Origin: Candidatus Mediterraneibacter excrementigallinarum
GTDB lineage: Bacteria; Bacillota; Clostridia; Lachnospirales; Lachnospiraceae
Reading direction: 5' to 3'
Assembly: GCA_019120075.1 (NCBI GenBank)
Contig: DWVT01000043.1
Coordinates: 1-36,203, forward strand
Length of the DNA: 36,203 nt
The notes below the pieces were generated by a model. The model searched no databases. It saw nothing but the letters and a program-made list of their open reading frames with translations, and had not been told where the DNA came from. Shown here in pieces: positions 7,919 through 15,572 of this stretch; position 1 is the stretch's first letter, and each line of letters begins with the position of its first letter. The translations under genes and the position numbers were made by a program.

Positions 7919-8911
7919 TCAACAACTGTACTGTCTCTCCAGCCGTCTGATCTCATTCCTTACCTGTTCCACTACCTCTTCCGGCCCAAGTATCTTCACC
8001 CCGTCCCCCAGAGAGAAGATCCATGCAAAGAACTGCCCGCTGACACGGACGTCTACATTTACAGTGAAGTGTTCCTCATCAACAGGAAGGAACATCACGT
8101 CTTTTCCAAACCGGTCTATGATAACTCCAGCCAGTCTGTTTTCCACCAGAAGCTTCACTTTCTGTTCTTTTCCGCCGAACATTCCAAAGCTTTTTTTCGT
8201 ATACTCCGCCATATCCAGCTTTTTGAAATGTTCCTTTCCTTCTCTGCTCTCCTCGGACATCCGGATATGCAGCATCTTGTCAACACGATAGTGCTTGATC
8301 TGTTCTGCATCAGAATCATATCCCACAAGATAATAGTTTGCATCATCCCAGGCCAGGCCCCACGGGCTGATATGATAATAGGCTCCGTTGTGCCTCAGTT
8401 CCGGTTCTTTTTTCACATTCCACTGAAAGTACTGAAACCGGATCTTCTTATTTTCCGAAATTGCATTATGAATCGCATCCACCGTGTAGTAGATGCTTTC
8501 ATTCATCGTCTTGATCCTGCCGGATACATAGACCTGACGCTGCAGTTTCATCGCCTCATATCTGCTGACCAGTTTTTCCAGTTTTCGGATCAGCGTATTT
8601 GACTTTCTCTCCGTAATAAATCTGGAAGACTGGATCGCATCCACCAGAAGCTTCAGCTCCGGAAGTTCAAAGGGGCGGTCCACAACGTGATAATGATATC
8701 GGTTTCCCACCGGTTCCCCTTCCACTTCTATTCCAAGAACCTCCAGATCCCTAAGGTCATTATAAATGCTCTTGCGGTCTGCTGTGATCTCATATTCTTC
8801 CAGAGCGGACCGGATCTCCGGCATTGTGATATAGTGATCGTCGTCCGTTTCCTCAAGCATGATCTGAGCGAGGCGGTATAGTTTGAATTTCTGATTTGTT
8901 CCCTTTGGCAT
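7919..8911 (-). CDS. WYL-domain transcriptional regulator
   Basis: This 330-residue regulator has an N-terminal winged helix (about residues 1-75; FKLYRLAQIMLEETDDDHY, then SIYNDLRDLEVLGIEVEG). A WYL-type ligand-sensing domain (about 135-235) carries ISPWGLAWDDANYYLVGYD and HYRVDKM. A C-terminal WCX-like extension follows (AWIFSLGDGVKILGPEEVVEQV). WYL proteins often sense nucleotides or nucleic acid and control DNA-damage, defence or metabolic genes. The target here is unknown, as it stands alone between the EFR1 gene and the microprotein. The start at 8911 (MPKGTNQKF) fits the family and has a purine-rich AAGGGAAAG upstream; in-frame codons further upstream lack a site. Confidence 0.88.
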   Translation of the reverse strand: MPKGTNQKFKLYRLAQIMLEETDDDHYITMPEIRSALEEYEITADRKSIYNDLRDLEVLGIEVEGEPVGNRYHYHVVDRPFELPELKLLVDAIQSSRFITERKSNTLIRKLEKLVSRYEAMKLQRQVYVSGRIKTMNESIYYTVDAIHNAISENKKIRFQYFQWNVKKEPELRHNGAYYHISPWGLAWDDANYYLVGYDSDAEQIKHYRVDKMLHIRMSEESREGKEHFKKLDMAEYTKKSFGMFGGKEQKVKLLVENRLAGVIIDRFGKDVMFLPVDEEHFTVNVDVRVSGQFFAWIFSLGDGVKILGPEEVVEQVRNEIRRLERQYSC

Positions 8912-9050
8912 AGCATCTTTCCCTTTTCCCTGGATAACTGGTTGTACTGTATAATCTCTGTACAGCAAAACAGACCGAATCTGCCGGCCTGCTCTGCACA
9001 TCGTATGGTCATTATATCACAGATGGGAAAATTATTGTACACTTTATACC

Positions 9051-9152
9051 TTAATCTTCCAGATATTCTCTGTAATCGGACTCACTCGCGAAAAGCCTGT
9101 AACCTCCGTCAACATATCCCATGTATCCGTTCTCTGTGTTATATCCTTTCAT
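9051..9152 (-). CDS. 33-residue microprotein
   Basis: Reading the minus strand from 9152 gives a 33-codon frame starting MKGYNTENGYMGYVDGGYR and ending DYREYLED, followed by TAA at 9051. A GGAGAGG lies 5 bases before the ATG. The composition is striking: seven Tyr and many Gly, Glu and Asp, with no membrane segment. Short Tyr/Gly-rich proteins with a YMGYVDG-like core and a YREYLED-like end are, as far as I recall, widespread in Lachnospiraceae as unnamed small proteins; this is from memory and not checked. It lies in the gap between the WYL regulator and the hydrolase and is read away from the hydrolase. Confidence 0.65.
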   Translation of the reverse strand: MKGYNTENGYMGYVDGGYRLFASESDYREYLED

Positions 9153-9249
9153 GTTATCCTCTCCTTCTTATCAGAATTCCCATGTTCATTTTCTGATAAA
9201 AAGATACTTCCGCAGGTGTCCGATATAAATACCACCTTTGAAAATCTGT

Positions 9250-9278
9250 TGTTCTTTTCTTTTATCCGCTATATAATA
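9250..9278 (+). promoter_or_regulatory. Promoter of the alpha/beta hydrolase gene
   Basis: TTGTTC (9250-9255), exactly 17 bases, then a perfect TATAAT (9273-9278). The hydrolase start codon is 33 bases downstream. Confidence 0.7.
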
Positions 9279-9310
9279 GTAAAGCTGATCAATCAAAACG
9301 GGGTGATATA

Positions 9311-10069
9311 TTGAAACAGAAGCATAAAATGAAATTATGGAAGAAAATACTTATCCTGATCGCCGTACTCCTGCTTGCTGCCGGGGTTGGATGCGGAGTA
9401 TACCTGGGTGATTATTACCATGCAGAAAGCTCTGCCATAGAAGCGATCACCGACCCTGAAAATGGGGTCAGAGTCTCCAGATCTGATAACGGTCAGATCG
9501 TCTTTACACCTGAAAACCCTCCCGCTGATCTCTCCGCCGGGCTGATATTCTATCCGGGAGGAAAGGTCCAGTACGAAGCCTATGCCCCGCTGATGGAAGC
9601 CTGTGCGCAGCGGGGGATTCTCTGTGTCCTTGTGCATATGCCCGGGAATCTCGCTGTATTTGATATCAACGCAGCCGACGGGATCCGGGAACAGTATCCT
9701 GATATCACGAAATGGTATCTGGCAGGTCATTCTCTTGGCGGATCCATGGCTGCCTCCTATCTTGGCAGTCATGCAGAAGAATATGACGGACTTATCCTCC
9801 TGGCGTCCTATTCCACGGAAGATCTGAACAAGAGCGGTCTGGACGTCCTGTCTGTCTACGGTTCCGAAGACGGCGTCCTGAAAATGGACTCCTACGAAAA
9901 ATACAGAAAAAACCTCCCGGAAGATTTCACAGAGATCATCATTCCGGGAGGATGTCACGCTTATTTCGGATGCTACGGTCCTCAGGACGGAGACGGGACT
10001 CCTGAGATTTCCAACGAGGAACAGATCCGGCTGACCGCAGATGCGATCGAAGAAATGGTCATGTCGTAA
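9311..10069 (+). CDS. Membrane-anchored alpha/beta hydrolase
   Basis: This 252-residue protein has an N-terminal signal/anchor segment (KKILILIAVLLLAAGVGCGVYLGDYY, residues 11-36) and an extracellular alpha/beta-hydrolase domain. The nucleophile elbow is AGHSLGGS, the probable acid is Asp in YGSEDGVLK, and the catalytic His is in GGCHAYFG. This triad order fits the family. The Cys after AAGVG could be lipidated, but the match to a lipobox is imperfect. The predicted start is TTG at 9311, supported by GGGGTG about 6 bases upstream and by promoter spacing. An ATG at 9329 would shorten only the positively charged N-terminus. The substrate is unknown. The gene is convergent with the minus-strand operon ending at 10075, only 5 bases away. 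Confidence 0.85.
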   Translation: MKQKHKMKLWKKILILIAVLLLAAGVGCGVYLGDYYHAESSAIEAITDPENGVRVSRSDNGQIVFTPENPPADLSAGLIFYPGGKVQYEAYAPLMEACAQRGILCVLVHMPGNLAVFDINAADGIREQYPDITKWYLAGHSLGGSMAASYLGSHAEEYDGLILLASYSTEDLNKSGLDVLSVYGSEDGVLKMDSYEKYRKNLPEDFTEIIIPGGCHAYFGCYGPQDGDGTPEISNEEQIRLTADAIEEMVMS

Positions 10070-10074
10070 AGCTC

Positions 10075-10347
10075 TTACAGACCGTTTTCGTAAATATCAT
10101 TGAGTACGGACTGAGCGTGTTCCATCTCCTTTTTCTGTATGATCGCATCCCTGTCGCTTAAGATTGCCAGCATCTCGTCCACCAGATCTTCGATCCTGGG
10201 GTCTGTCACACGGTACAGGTACCCCAGCATCCTGGTGGCAGTGTAATCCGTATTCATATTTTTGTATGCGATCTCTGCACAGAACTCCTTCGGGTATCCC
10301 TTGCTCAGAAGGAGGCTATACAGTTCATCTGTTTTTTCCGATGCCAT
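10075..10347 (-). CDS. Conserved-looking 90-aa protein, unknown function
   Basis: I do not recognise the family with certainty. The protein is soluble, helical and acidic. It begins MASEKTDELYSLLLSKGYPKEF and has the motif TATRMLGYLYRVTDPRIEDLVDEMLAILSDR, which resembles a small helical-bundle adaptor. It starts 5 bases after the DUF1653 gene ends and is the last gene of a tightly packed operon, so it is almost certainly co-translated with it. No signal peptide or metal site is visible. Confidence 0.7.
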   Translation of the reverse strand: MASEKTDELYSLLLSKGYPKEFCAEIAYKNMNTDYTATRMLGYLYRVTDPRIEDLVDEMLAILSDRDAIIQKKEMEHAQSVLNDIYENGL

Positions 10348-10352
10348 CTTTC

Positions 10353-10823
10353 TTACACCTCAACCTTCTCAAACCGGTATTTCTGCCTGATCACCGGATA
10401 TTTTTCTCTGTCCACCTCACTCATAAACATGGCGTAAGGCCTGGCGCAGATCTTAAAAGGCGCATACATCGCCTGATAGATGACCAGCTTTTCCCCGGTT
10501 TCCGTGTGCTGTGCAAAGGCGATCACCTTATACAGATACTCCGACGTTTCCTGTGAGACCCACTCCCTTTTAAAATGACGTACGATATCCCCGACACGGA
10601 TATCCCTCTGCACAGTGTTGTCTGCATCTTCATCTGTCTCCGGTTCACGATCCGGCTCGGTATCCAGCTCAGCGTACTCTTCTTTATCCAGCGACACCGG
10701 CACTCCGGATTTCCCCGTGATATGTACACCGCCATACCATGTCCCCTCAATCTCAAAAATATCTCCGACTTCATATTCAGAAGTATATTCATCGTTCTTT
10801 TTTATGATTCTGACTCTGCTCAT
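10353..10823 (-). CDS. DUF1653-domain protein with an extra N-terminal domain
   Basis: The 156-residue protein has two parts. Residues about 1-50 (VGDIFEIEGTWYGGVHITGKSGVPVSL) look like a small beta-barrel. After an acidic linker (about 51-72), residues about 75-150 match the DUF1653 pattern: VGDIVRHFKREW, LYKVIAFAQHTETGEKLVIYQ, APFKICARPYAMFMSEVD and KYRFEKV. DUF1653 is a small beta-rich domain of unknown role, often found alone; here it is joined to a second beta module with a similar VGD-F/V start. The gene overlaps the methyltransferase by 4 bases (ATGA), implying translational coupling. Confidence 0.8.
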   Translation of the reverse strand: MSRVRIIKKNDEYTSEYEVGDIFEIEGTWYGGVHITGKSGVPVSLDKEEYAELDTEPDREPETDEDADNTVQRDIRVGDIVRHFKREWVSQETSEYLYKVIAFAQHTETGEKLVIYQAMYAPFKICARPYAMFMSEVDREKYPVIRQKYRFEKVEV

Positions 10824-11422
10824 CCTTCCATTCCTCCAAACTCAAATATCATGATCCTCTCTCTTTTATCGCTGCCGTCAAACAGATCCCCGCACTCCAA
10901 TTCATCTGCAAATGTCAGCTCATCCACCGTCATCAGAAAAGAGACATATTCATCAGACGGATAATAAAAAAACATGAGGATTTCCCGCGGTACTTCATAA
11001 TACGACTCCCGGATCCGGCTGATCACTTTCTGAAGAATCTCAACAGAAAATGGATTAAAAAAATAAATCCGGTCTACTTCAACAGGCACCGCGAACTGCT
11101 CTGCATTTTCAGCTTTAAAAACCGATCTTCCGGAAGAGACCGCCGTCTTCTGATTTTCCAATGCCTTTTCATAAATCCGTTCGTCATACTCGACTCCGAT
11201 GGAACGACATCTGGTCTGCCAGGACAGAAAAAAATCCACCCGTCCTTTCCCGCAGCCATAATCCAGCAGCGTATTTTCTTTCCGAATATATCCGGAATTT
11301 GCAAGCCGTTCCAGAACGGTGTAAGGTGACGGTTCATAAGGATATCTGTACTGGTCTGAGTGAGAGTCATCTCTGCCTGTCGTCCTGATATGCAGCAGCC
11401 TGTCCCATTTTTCCTCATTCAT
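10820..11422 (-). CDS. SAM-dependent methyltransferase, class I
   Basis: This 200-residue protein has a Rossmann-type SAM-binding motif I (LLDYGCGKGRVDFFLS, about residues 52-67), an acidic end of strand 2 (IGVEYDERIYEKA), and a motif-IV-like segment (VDRIYFFNPFSVEILQKVI). The N-terminus, KWDRLLHIRTTGRDDSHSDQ followed by YEPSPYTVLERL, resembles small class I methyltransferases of uncertain substrate. It could act on a small molecule, protein or RNA; nothing here decides. Its ATG overlaps the stop of the broken acetyltransferase gene by 4 bases (ATGA). If it depends on coupled translation, the frameshift upstream could reduce its expression. Confidence 0.82.
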   Translation of the reverse strand: MNEEKWDRLLHIRTTGRDDSHSDQYRYPYEPSPYTVLERLANSGYIRKENTLLDYGCGKGRVDFFLSWQTRCRSIGVEYDERIYEKALENQKTAVSSGRSVFKAENAEQFAVPVEVDRIYFFNPFSVEILQKVISRIRESYYEVPREILMFFYYPSDEYVSFLMTVDELTFADELECGDLFDGSDKRERIMIFEFGGMEG

Positions 11423-11896
11423 AGACGGTCAGCATCCTTTCCATTTTGTTTCAGCTTTAGGACCATAAACACATCTGCAAATTCGCTTTCATTATATCGT
11501 TCTGTCATTATAAATCCTGCCTTTTTATACAGTCTGATTGCTTTCTCGCTCGTTGACAGTGTATCAAAAAAACAACTCGCAATACCCCTGTTTCTTCTCT
11601 TCATTTATCGCAGTTTCCAGAAGCATCCTCCCCAGCCCCATTTCCTGAAAATTTTCTAATAAGTATAAGGCCTTTAATTCGCATCGAGTATTATCGATTT
11701 TTTTCAGTGCTACTGTACCTGCTATAATTTTCTTGTCAAAAAGAAGCCAGAAACATTCGAAATACCGATCAATATCACCATATATTTTATGCCGTCCATC
11801 TAAATCCAGTATTCTTCCGGATTCTGGGAGACACTGTTTGAGAAAACGAATCGCACTTTTTGAATATTTCTTTTGGAAACGCTGTACGTAAAACAT
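11419..11896 (-). pseudogene. GNAT-family N-acetyltransferase, frameshifted
   Basis: Frame one (from ATG 11896) covers MFYVQRFQKKYSKSAIRFL to the acetyl-CoA-binding region ENFQEMGLGRMLLETAI and ends at 11564. The rest of the fold continues in another frame to 11419: FFDTLSTSEKAIRLYKKAGF, the classic GNAT motif B end, then ADVFMVLKLKQ. The junction is a run of seven A on the plus strand (11566-11572), seven T in the coding sense. Removing one base joins ...CELFF to DTLSTSE and gives a 158-residue enzyme. A GTG at 11899 could also serve as start. It overlaps the racemase remnant upstream and the methyltransferase downstream. Confidence 0.8.
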
Positions 11897-11898
11897 CA

Positions 11899-12158
11899 CT
11901 ATTCTTCAAACATCTTGTCTACGATTCCAGCAATATGATACTTCATCGTATCAAAAACAGGAACCGACAGTTCATCATCTGCAAACATTAATGGTAGTTC
12001 CGTGCATCCCATAACAACAGCCTCGATATTTTCCTCACTCATCAGACGACGAATAATTTCATCCACCTTTCTCTTTGACTGAATTCTTTTACAATTTCTT
12101 TGTAATACAATATCGTTGATTCTGGTCCCATACCTCCAAGAATTCCTAATTTTTTCAT
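11899..12158 (-). pseudogene. Aspartate/glutamate racemase remnant
   Basis: From 12158 the minus strand encodes a typical Asp/Glu racemase start, MKKLGILGGMGPESTILYYK, preceded by GGAG. The reading frame then fails and stops at 12042. In a different frame, 12066-11899 encodes the C-terminal part of the same family: VDEIIRRLMSEENIEAVVMG, then CTELPLMFADD with the second catalytic Cys, ending DKMFEE and TAG. A full gene is about 230 codons, so roughly 140 central residues, including the first catalytic Cys, are missing and the frame is shifted. It is therefore a deletion pseudogene at the head of the operon. Its stop overlaps the start of the acetyltransferase. Confidence 0.8.
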
Positions 12159-12198
12159 TCTATTTTCTCCATAATCCTGTTTCTTTTCTCTAAAGCAA

Positions 12199-12227
12199 AG
12201 TATACCCCATTCACAGATTTGTGACAA
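12199..12227 (-). promoter_or_regulatory. Promoter of the racemase/GNAT/methyltransferase operon
   Basis: On the minus strand TTGTCA (12227-12222), 17 bases, TATACT (12204-12199). It lies about 41 bases before the racemase start codon. The operon promoter therefore looks intact although its first two genes are broken. Confidence 0.7.
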
Positions 12228-12269
12228 CTCTGTGCAAGCCAGAAACACCCACAAAAAAATTTCGAAATA

Positions 12270-15200
12270 TCAACTGATCTGCCACCGGACATGACTTCCA
12301 TCCTCATCCTTCGTCACGATAAGCTGATCCTCGATCTCCTGCTTCAGCTCTGTTACATGAGATATGATTCCGATCATCTTTGAGCCGTTCGCCATATCCT
12401 GGAGCACCCGGACCGCCTTATCCCTGGAATGATCATCCAGTGAGCCGAACCCTTCGTCGATGAACATGATATCCAGATTTACCGAAGCCGCACTCTCCTG
12501 AATCTGATCCGCCATTCCAAGGGCAAGGGAAAGTGCAGCCATAAAGGATTCACCTCCTGACAGAGTGCGGACCTCCCTCTCTTTTCCGGTCACGGTAGAA
12601 TACACCATCAGATCAAGACCTCTGTTCTTTCCAACACCTGCCTTGTCTATGTCTTTCATCCGGAGTTCGAACTGACCGGCGGACATCTCCTGGAACCGGC
12701 GATTAGCAGCATACAGGATCCGTTCCAGGTAATATCGCTGGACAAAGGTCTCGATATCCATCCTGCCTCCGGACACCTTTCCTCCCAGAAGATTATACAG
12801 ATCATCCAGCTTCCTGTGTTCCTCCATGATCCTGCCGCGTTTTTCCATAACAGGCTTCAGTGCCTGATATACTCGTGTATTCTCCCTGTAGTATCCTCTT
12901 ATTTCCTCCAGTTCTTTAAGAGCTTCATCTGCCCTTCTTTCTGCTGACATCTTCGCAGCTTCCAGCTCTTCCAGTACCGGTTTTTCCCGTCCGTCTATCG
13001 CTTTCTTTGAAGCACTGTACAGACTCTCGGCTGCCGCTTTCTTTTTCCCGTGTGCATCCACCTTTTTCTGTATGAGTTCCGGATCGTTTCGCTGATATCG
13101 TCCTGTCAGTCCCGTCCACTCTGCTTCCGCCAGATCCTTTTCCTCCATGATCTGCTCATACGCTTTTCTTCTTCTCTCCCGTTCGTCCTTCTGTCCCGGA
13201 AGTTCCTGAAGATACCGGCGGATCAGAGTCTCTGCATTCTCTTTTGCGGATCTTGTCTTCTGCTCTGCCGTTCTGGCATTCCCGTATGCCTTCTTCCTCT
13301 TCTGTTTCTCATTCCTTGCCTCATGGAACACCGCGTTCGCTTCTTCCGACGTTTCATAATCCCGTGCATCATACAAGGATTTCAGTTTTGCCTTCTCTGC
13401 CGCAAGCATTTCTTTTGCAAGAACTGATGCAGAAGCAGCTTCGTCAGAATACCGTTTCATCCTCTCTTTCTCTTCCGTGACATCCTTAAGAAATTTCCTG
13501 ATTTCTTCCAGGTTCCGTACATCCTCCTGCAGTTTCCTTCCTTCCGTCTTCAGGAAATCCTTCCGGAAGTACAGCCTGTCCTTCCATTCTTTCAGCTCAT
13601 TCCGCCACAGGTCCTTTTTCTCCTCCCATTTTGAAATGCCATCCTTCTTTTCAGATGCCGCTTCTTTTCCTGACGTACGCTCAGCCTCCCCCTGTTTCTC
13701 CCCATGTTTTGAAAAAAATTCCTCTGCTTTCTCACCGAGAGCACTCATCTTAAAAGAAAGATTCTCCTCCTTTTCTCTGAACAGTGCTGATGCTGTCTGG
13801 GCAGCGGATACGCTTTTCTCCTGCTTATCACGCAGAGCGCTCACCGCTTCGCTCATTTCATCCAGCATCTCCCGGCTCAGATTCTGGTGTTCTTCCTGCA
13901 GCTGAGCCGGATGCGGATGGTCAGGAGAACCGCAGACGGGACAGGGTTCTCCCGGCCGAAGCTGTTCCCTGGCAAGAAATCCTGCCTGGGTGTTGAGGAA
14001 CACCTTCCTTTGACTCTCATACTCTCTGTTTTTCCGTTCATATTCTCCGGTTGACCTGAGGAACCCAGTTCTTGCCTTCTCTGCATTTTCATACTGAGTT
14101 TCGGTCTCTTTCAGAAGTCTTTCGGAGTCTCTGAGCTCCAAGTCGATCTCTTCCGCCTTTTCCTGCTCCACTTTCCATTGTGCAAGGAGTACTTCAGACT
14201 GTGCCAGTTTTTCGGACTGCTGTCTCTGCTCTTTTTCCTTCTTCTCCAGAGTTTCCAGCTTTACTCTGGCCTTCTCCGCATTCCGCTCCGACTGTTCCGC
14301 CGAGAGTTCCTTTTCTGCCACATCTTTCTGTACTGTCCGGATCTTTTTCAGGATATCCAGCGCCTTCTCCACCCGTTCAGAAACCTTTGTAAAAGACTCT
14401 GTTTCCTGATCCAGGAGCTTCTTCTCTTCCCGTTCCTTTTCTGCCGCCGCTTCATGGGCCTTTCTCAGATCCGGAAGAAGTTTCTGACTTTCTGACAGGC
14501 TCTTTTCTGTATCATCTGCAGTCTTTCCGGCATCCCGGTACCTTTGCCATAACGCCTGGATCTCATAAGCACCCGTGATCTGACCGGCCAGCCTGTTCAA
14601 TTCCTCTATCCTGTCCTCTTCCGAAGCGCATATTTCCAGGTCTTTCCCGGCCTGTTCCATTTCATCAAACCGATGCAGCAATTCCTTGGCGCTGTTGTAT
14701 TCATCTCTTTTCTTCAGAGACGCCTGCTGCGCCCTCTCATGGAGTTCCGCCGCAGTCCTTGCCCGCTCTTCCAGTATCTCGCAGAAATCCCGCAGTTTCT
14801 CCAGAAGCTGTTCCATATCCACTATGGAAAGGCGCTCAGATTCCAGGATTCGTCTCTTAAGCTCTATGAGCTCTGCCGCCGGATCTGCCTCTTCCTGTAC
14901 TTTTCCTTCCGCTGGCACTTTTATATGGGCAGCCTCGGTCTGACATATTGTACGGATCCTGCCCATTTCCTGCTGTTTTTCTTTTCTTCTTCGTCCCAGT
15001 TCATCCACGATCTGGCTGTAAAGTTCTGTGTGGAACAACTTTCGGAAGATCACCTTTTTTTCATCTGACTTTGCCCGAAGCAGTTCCATGAACTCCCCCT
15101 GGGCGATCATCGCGACCTGCATAAACTGCTCTTTAGTCAGCCCGACGATCTCTTCCAGCTTTTTGTCCGTCTCTTTCTGAGGGTACTCTGTTCCGTCCGG

Positions 15201-15572
15201 CATAGTCAGTGCGACCGATCCGCTCTCCTCTTTTTCCCCGGTCCCGCGTTTTAATGGACGGACATGACGGGGAATGCGCCGGACTGTATATTCCTCCCGG
15301 CTGTCTCCTGTTCCTTCAGAAAAGTTCAGTTCTACGAAAGGTTCCACGCTGTTCTCAACAAACTGGCTCTGCAGTTCTGTTCCATCCTTTCTGTTTGCAT
15401 TTGAGCTGGCTTCCCCGTAAAGCGCAAACACAATGGCGTCAAAGATCGTCGTCTTTCCGGCACCTGTGTCTCCGGTCACAAGGAAAAGGTTCTGGTTCGT
15501 TTCCCCAAAATCGATGATTGTACGTTTTCCATAAGAACCAAATGCCTGCATGGTAAGTTTCAGCGGTCTCAT
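12270..15572 (-). CDS. sbcC: Exonuclease SbcCD subunit C (Rad50-like ATPase)
   Basis: This 1100-residue SMC-like ATPase partners SbcD to cut hairpins, palindromes and blocked DNA ends. The Walker A motif is GDTGAGKT (residues 34-41). The long charged coiled-coil arms flank a zinc hook CPVCG (Cys544 and Cys547). The C-terminal ABC signature LSGGESFMAALSLALGMA (about 1000) and Walker B LDIMFIDEGFGSLDD (about 1025) complete the split ATPase. Length and domain order are normal for the family. Its ATG overlaps the sbcD stop by 4 bases (ATGA), so the subunits are co-translated. After the stop there is only a weak ATTT-CG-AAAT hairpin followed by T7. Confidence 0.95.
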   Translation of the reverse strand: MRPLKLTMQAFGSYGKRTIIDFGETNQNLFLVTGDTGAGKTTIFDAIVFALYGEASSNANRKDGTELQSQFVENSVEPFVELNFSEGTGDSREEYTVRRIPRHVRPLKRGTGEKEESGSVALTMPDGTEYPQKETDKKLEEIVGLTKEQFMQVAMIAQGEFMELLRAKSDEKKVIFRKLFHTELYSQIVDELGRRRKEKQQEMGRIRTICQTEAAHIKVPAEGKVQEEADPAAELIELKRRILESERLSIVDMEQLLEKLRDFCEILEERARTAAELHERAQQASLKKRDEYNSAKELLHRFDEMEQAGKDLEICASEEDRIEELNRLAGQITGAYEIQALWQRYRDAGKTADDTEKSLSESQKLLPDLRKAHEAAAEKEREEKKLLDQETESFTKVSERVEKALDILKKIRTVQKDVAEKELSAEQSERNAEKARVKLETLEKKEKEQRQQSEKLAQSEVLLAQWKVEQEKAEEIDLELRDSERLLKETETQYENAEKARTGFLRSTGEYERKNREYESQRKVFLNTQAGFLAREQLRPGEPCPVCGSPDHPHPAQLQEEHQNLSREMLDEMSEAVSALRDKQEKSVSAAQTASALFREKEENLSFKMSALGEKAEEFFSKHGEKQGEAERTSGKEAASEKKDGISKWEEKKDLWRNELKEWKDRLYFRKDFLKTEGRKLQEDVRNLEEIRKFLKDVTEEKERMKRYSDEAASASVLAKEMLAAEKAKLKSLYDARDYETSEEANAVFHEARNEKQKRKKAYGNARTAEQKTRSAKENAETLIRRYLQELPGQKDERERRRKAYEQIMEEKDLAEAEWTGLTGRYQRNDPELIQKKVDAHGKKKAAAESLYSASKKAIDGREKPVLEELEAAKMSAERRADEALKELEEIRGYYRENTRVYQALKPVMEKRGRIMEEHRKLDDLYNLLGGKVSGGRMDIETFVQRYYLERILYAANRRFQEMSAGQFELRMKDIDKAGVGKNRGLDLMVYSTVTGKEREVRTLSGGESFMAALSLALGMADQIQESAASVNLDIMFIDEGFGSLDDHSRDKAVRVLQDMANGSKMIGIISHVTELKQEIEDQLIVTKDEDGSHVRWQIS

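Noticed and set aside
7550..8602. A 350-codon open frame on the plus strand
   Set aside because: It begins in the ferredoxin part of the EFR1 gene in another frame and then runs antisense to the WYL regulator. The translation is low-complexity in style (Phe/Ser/His-rich) with no domain and no ribosome site.
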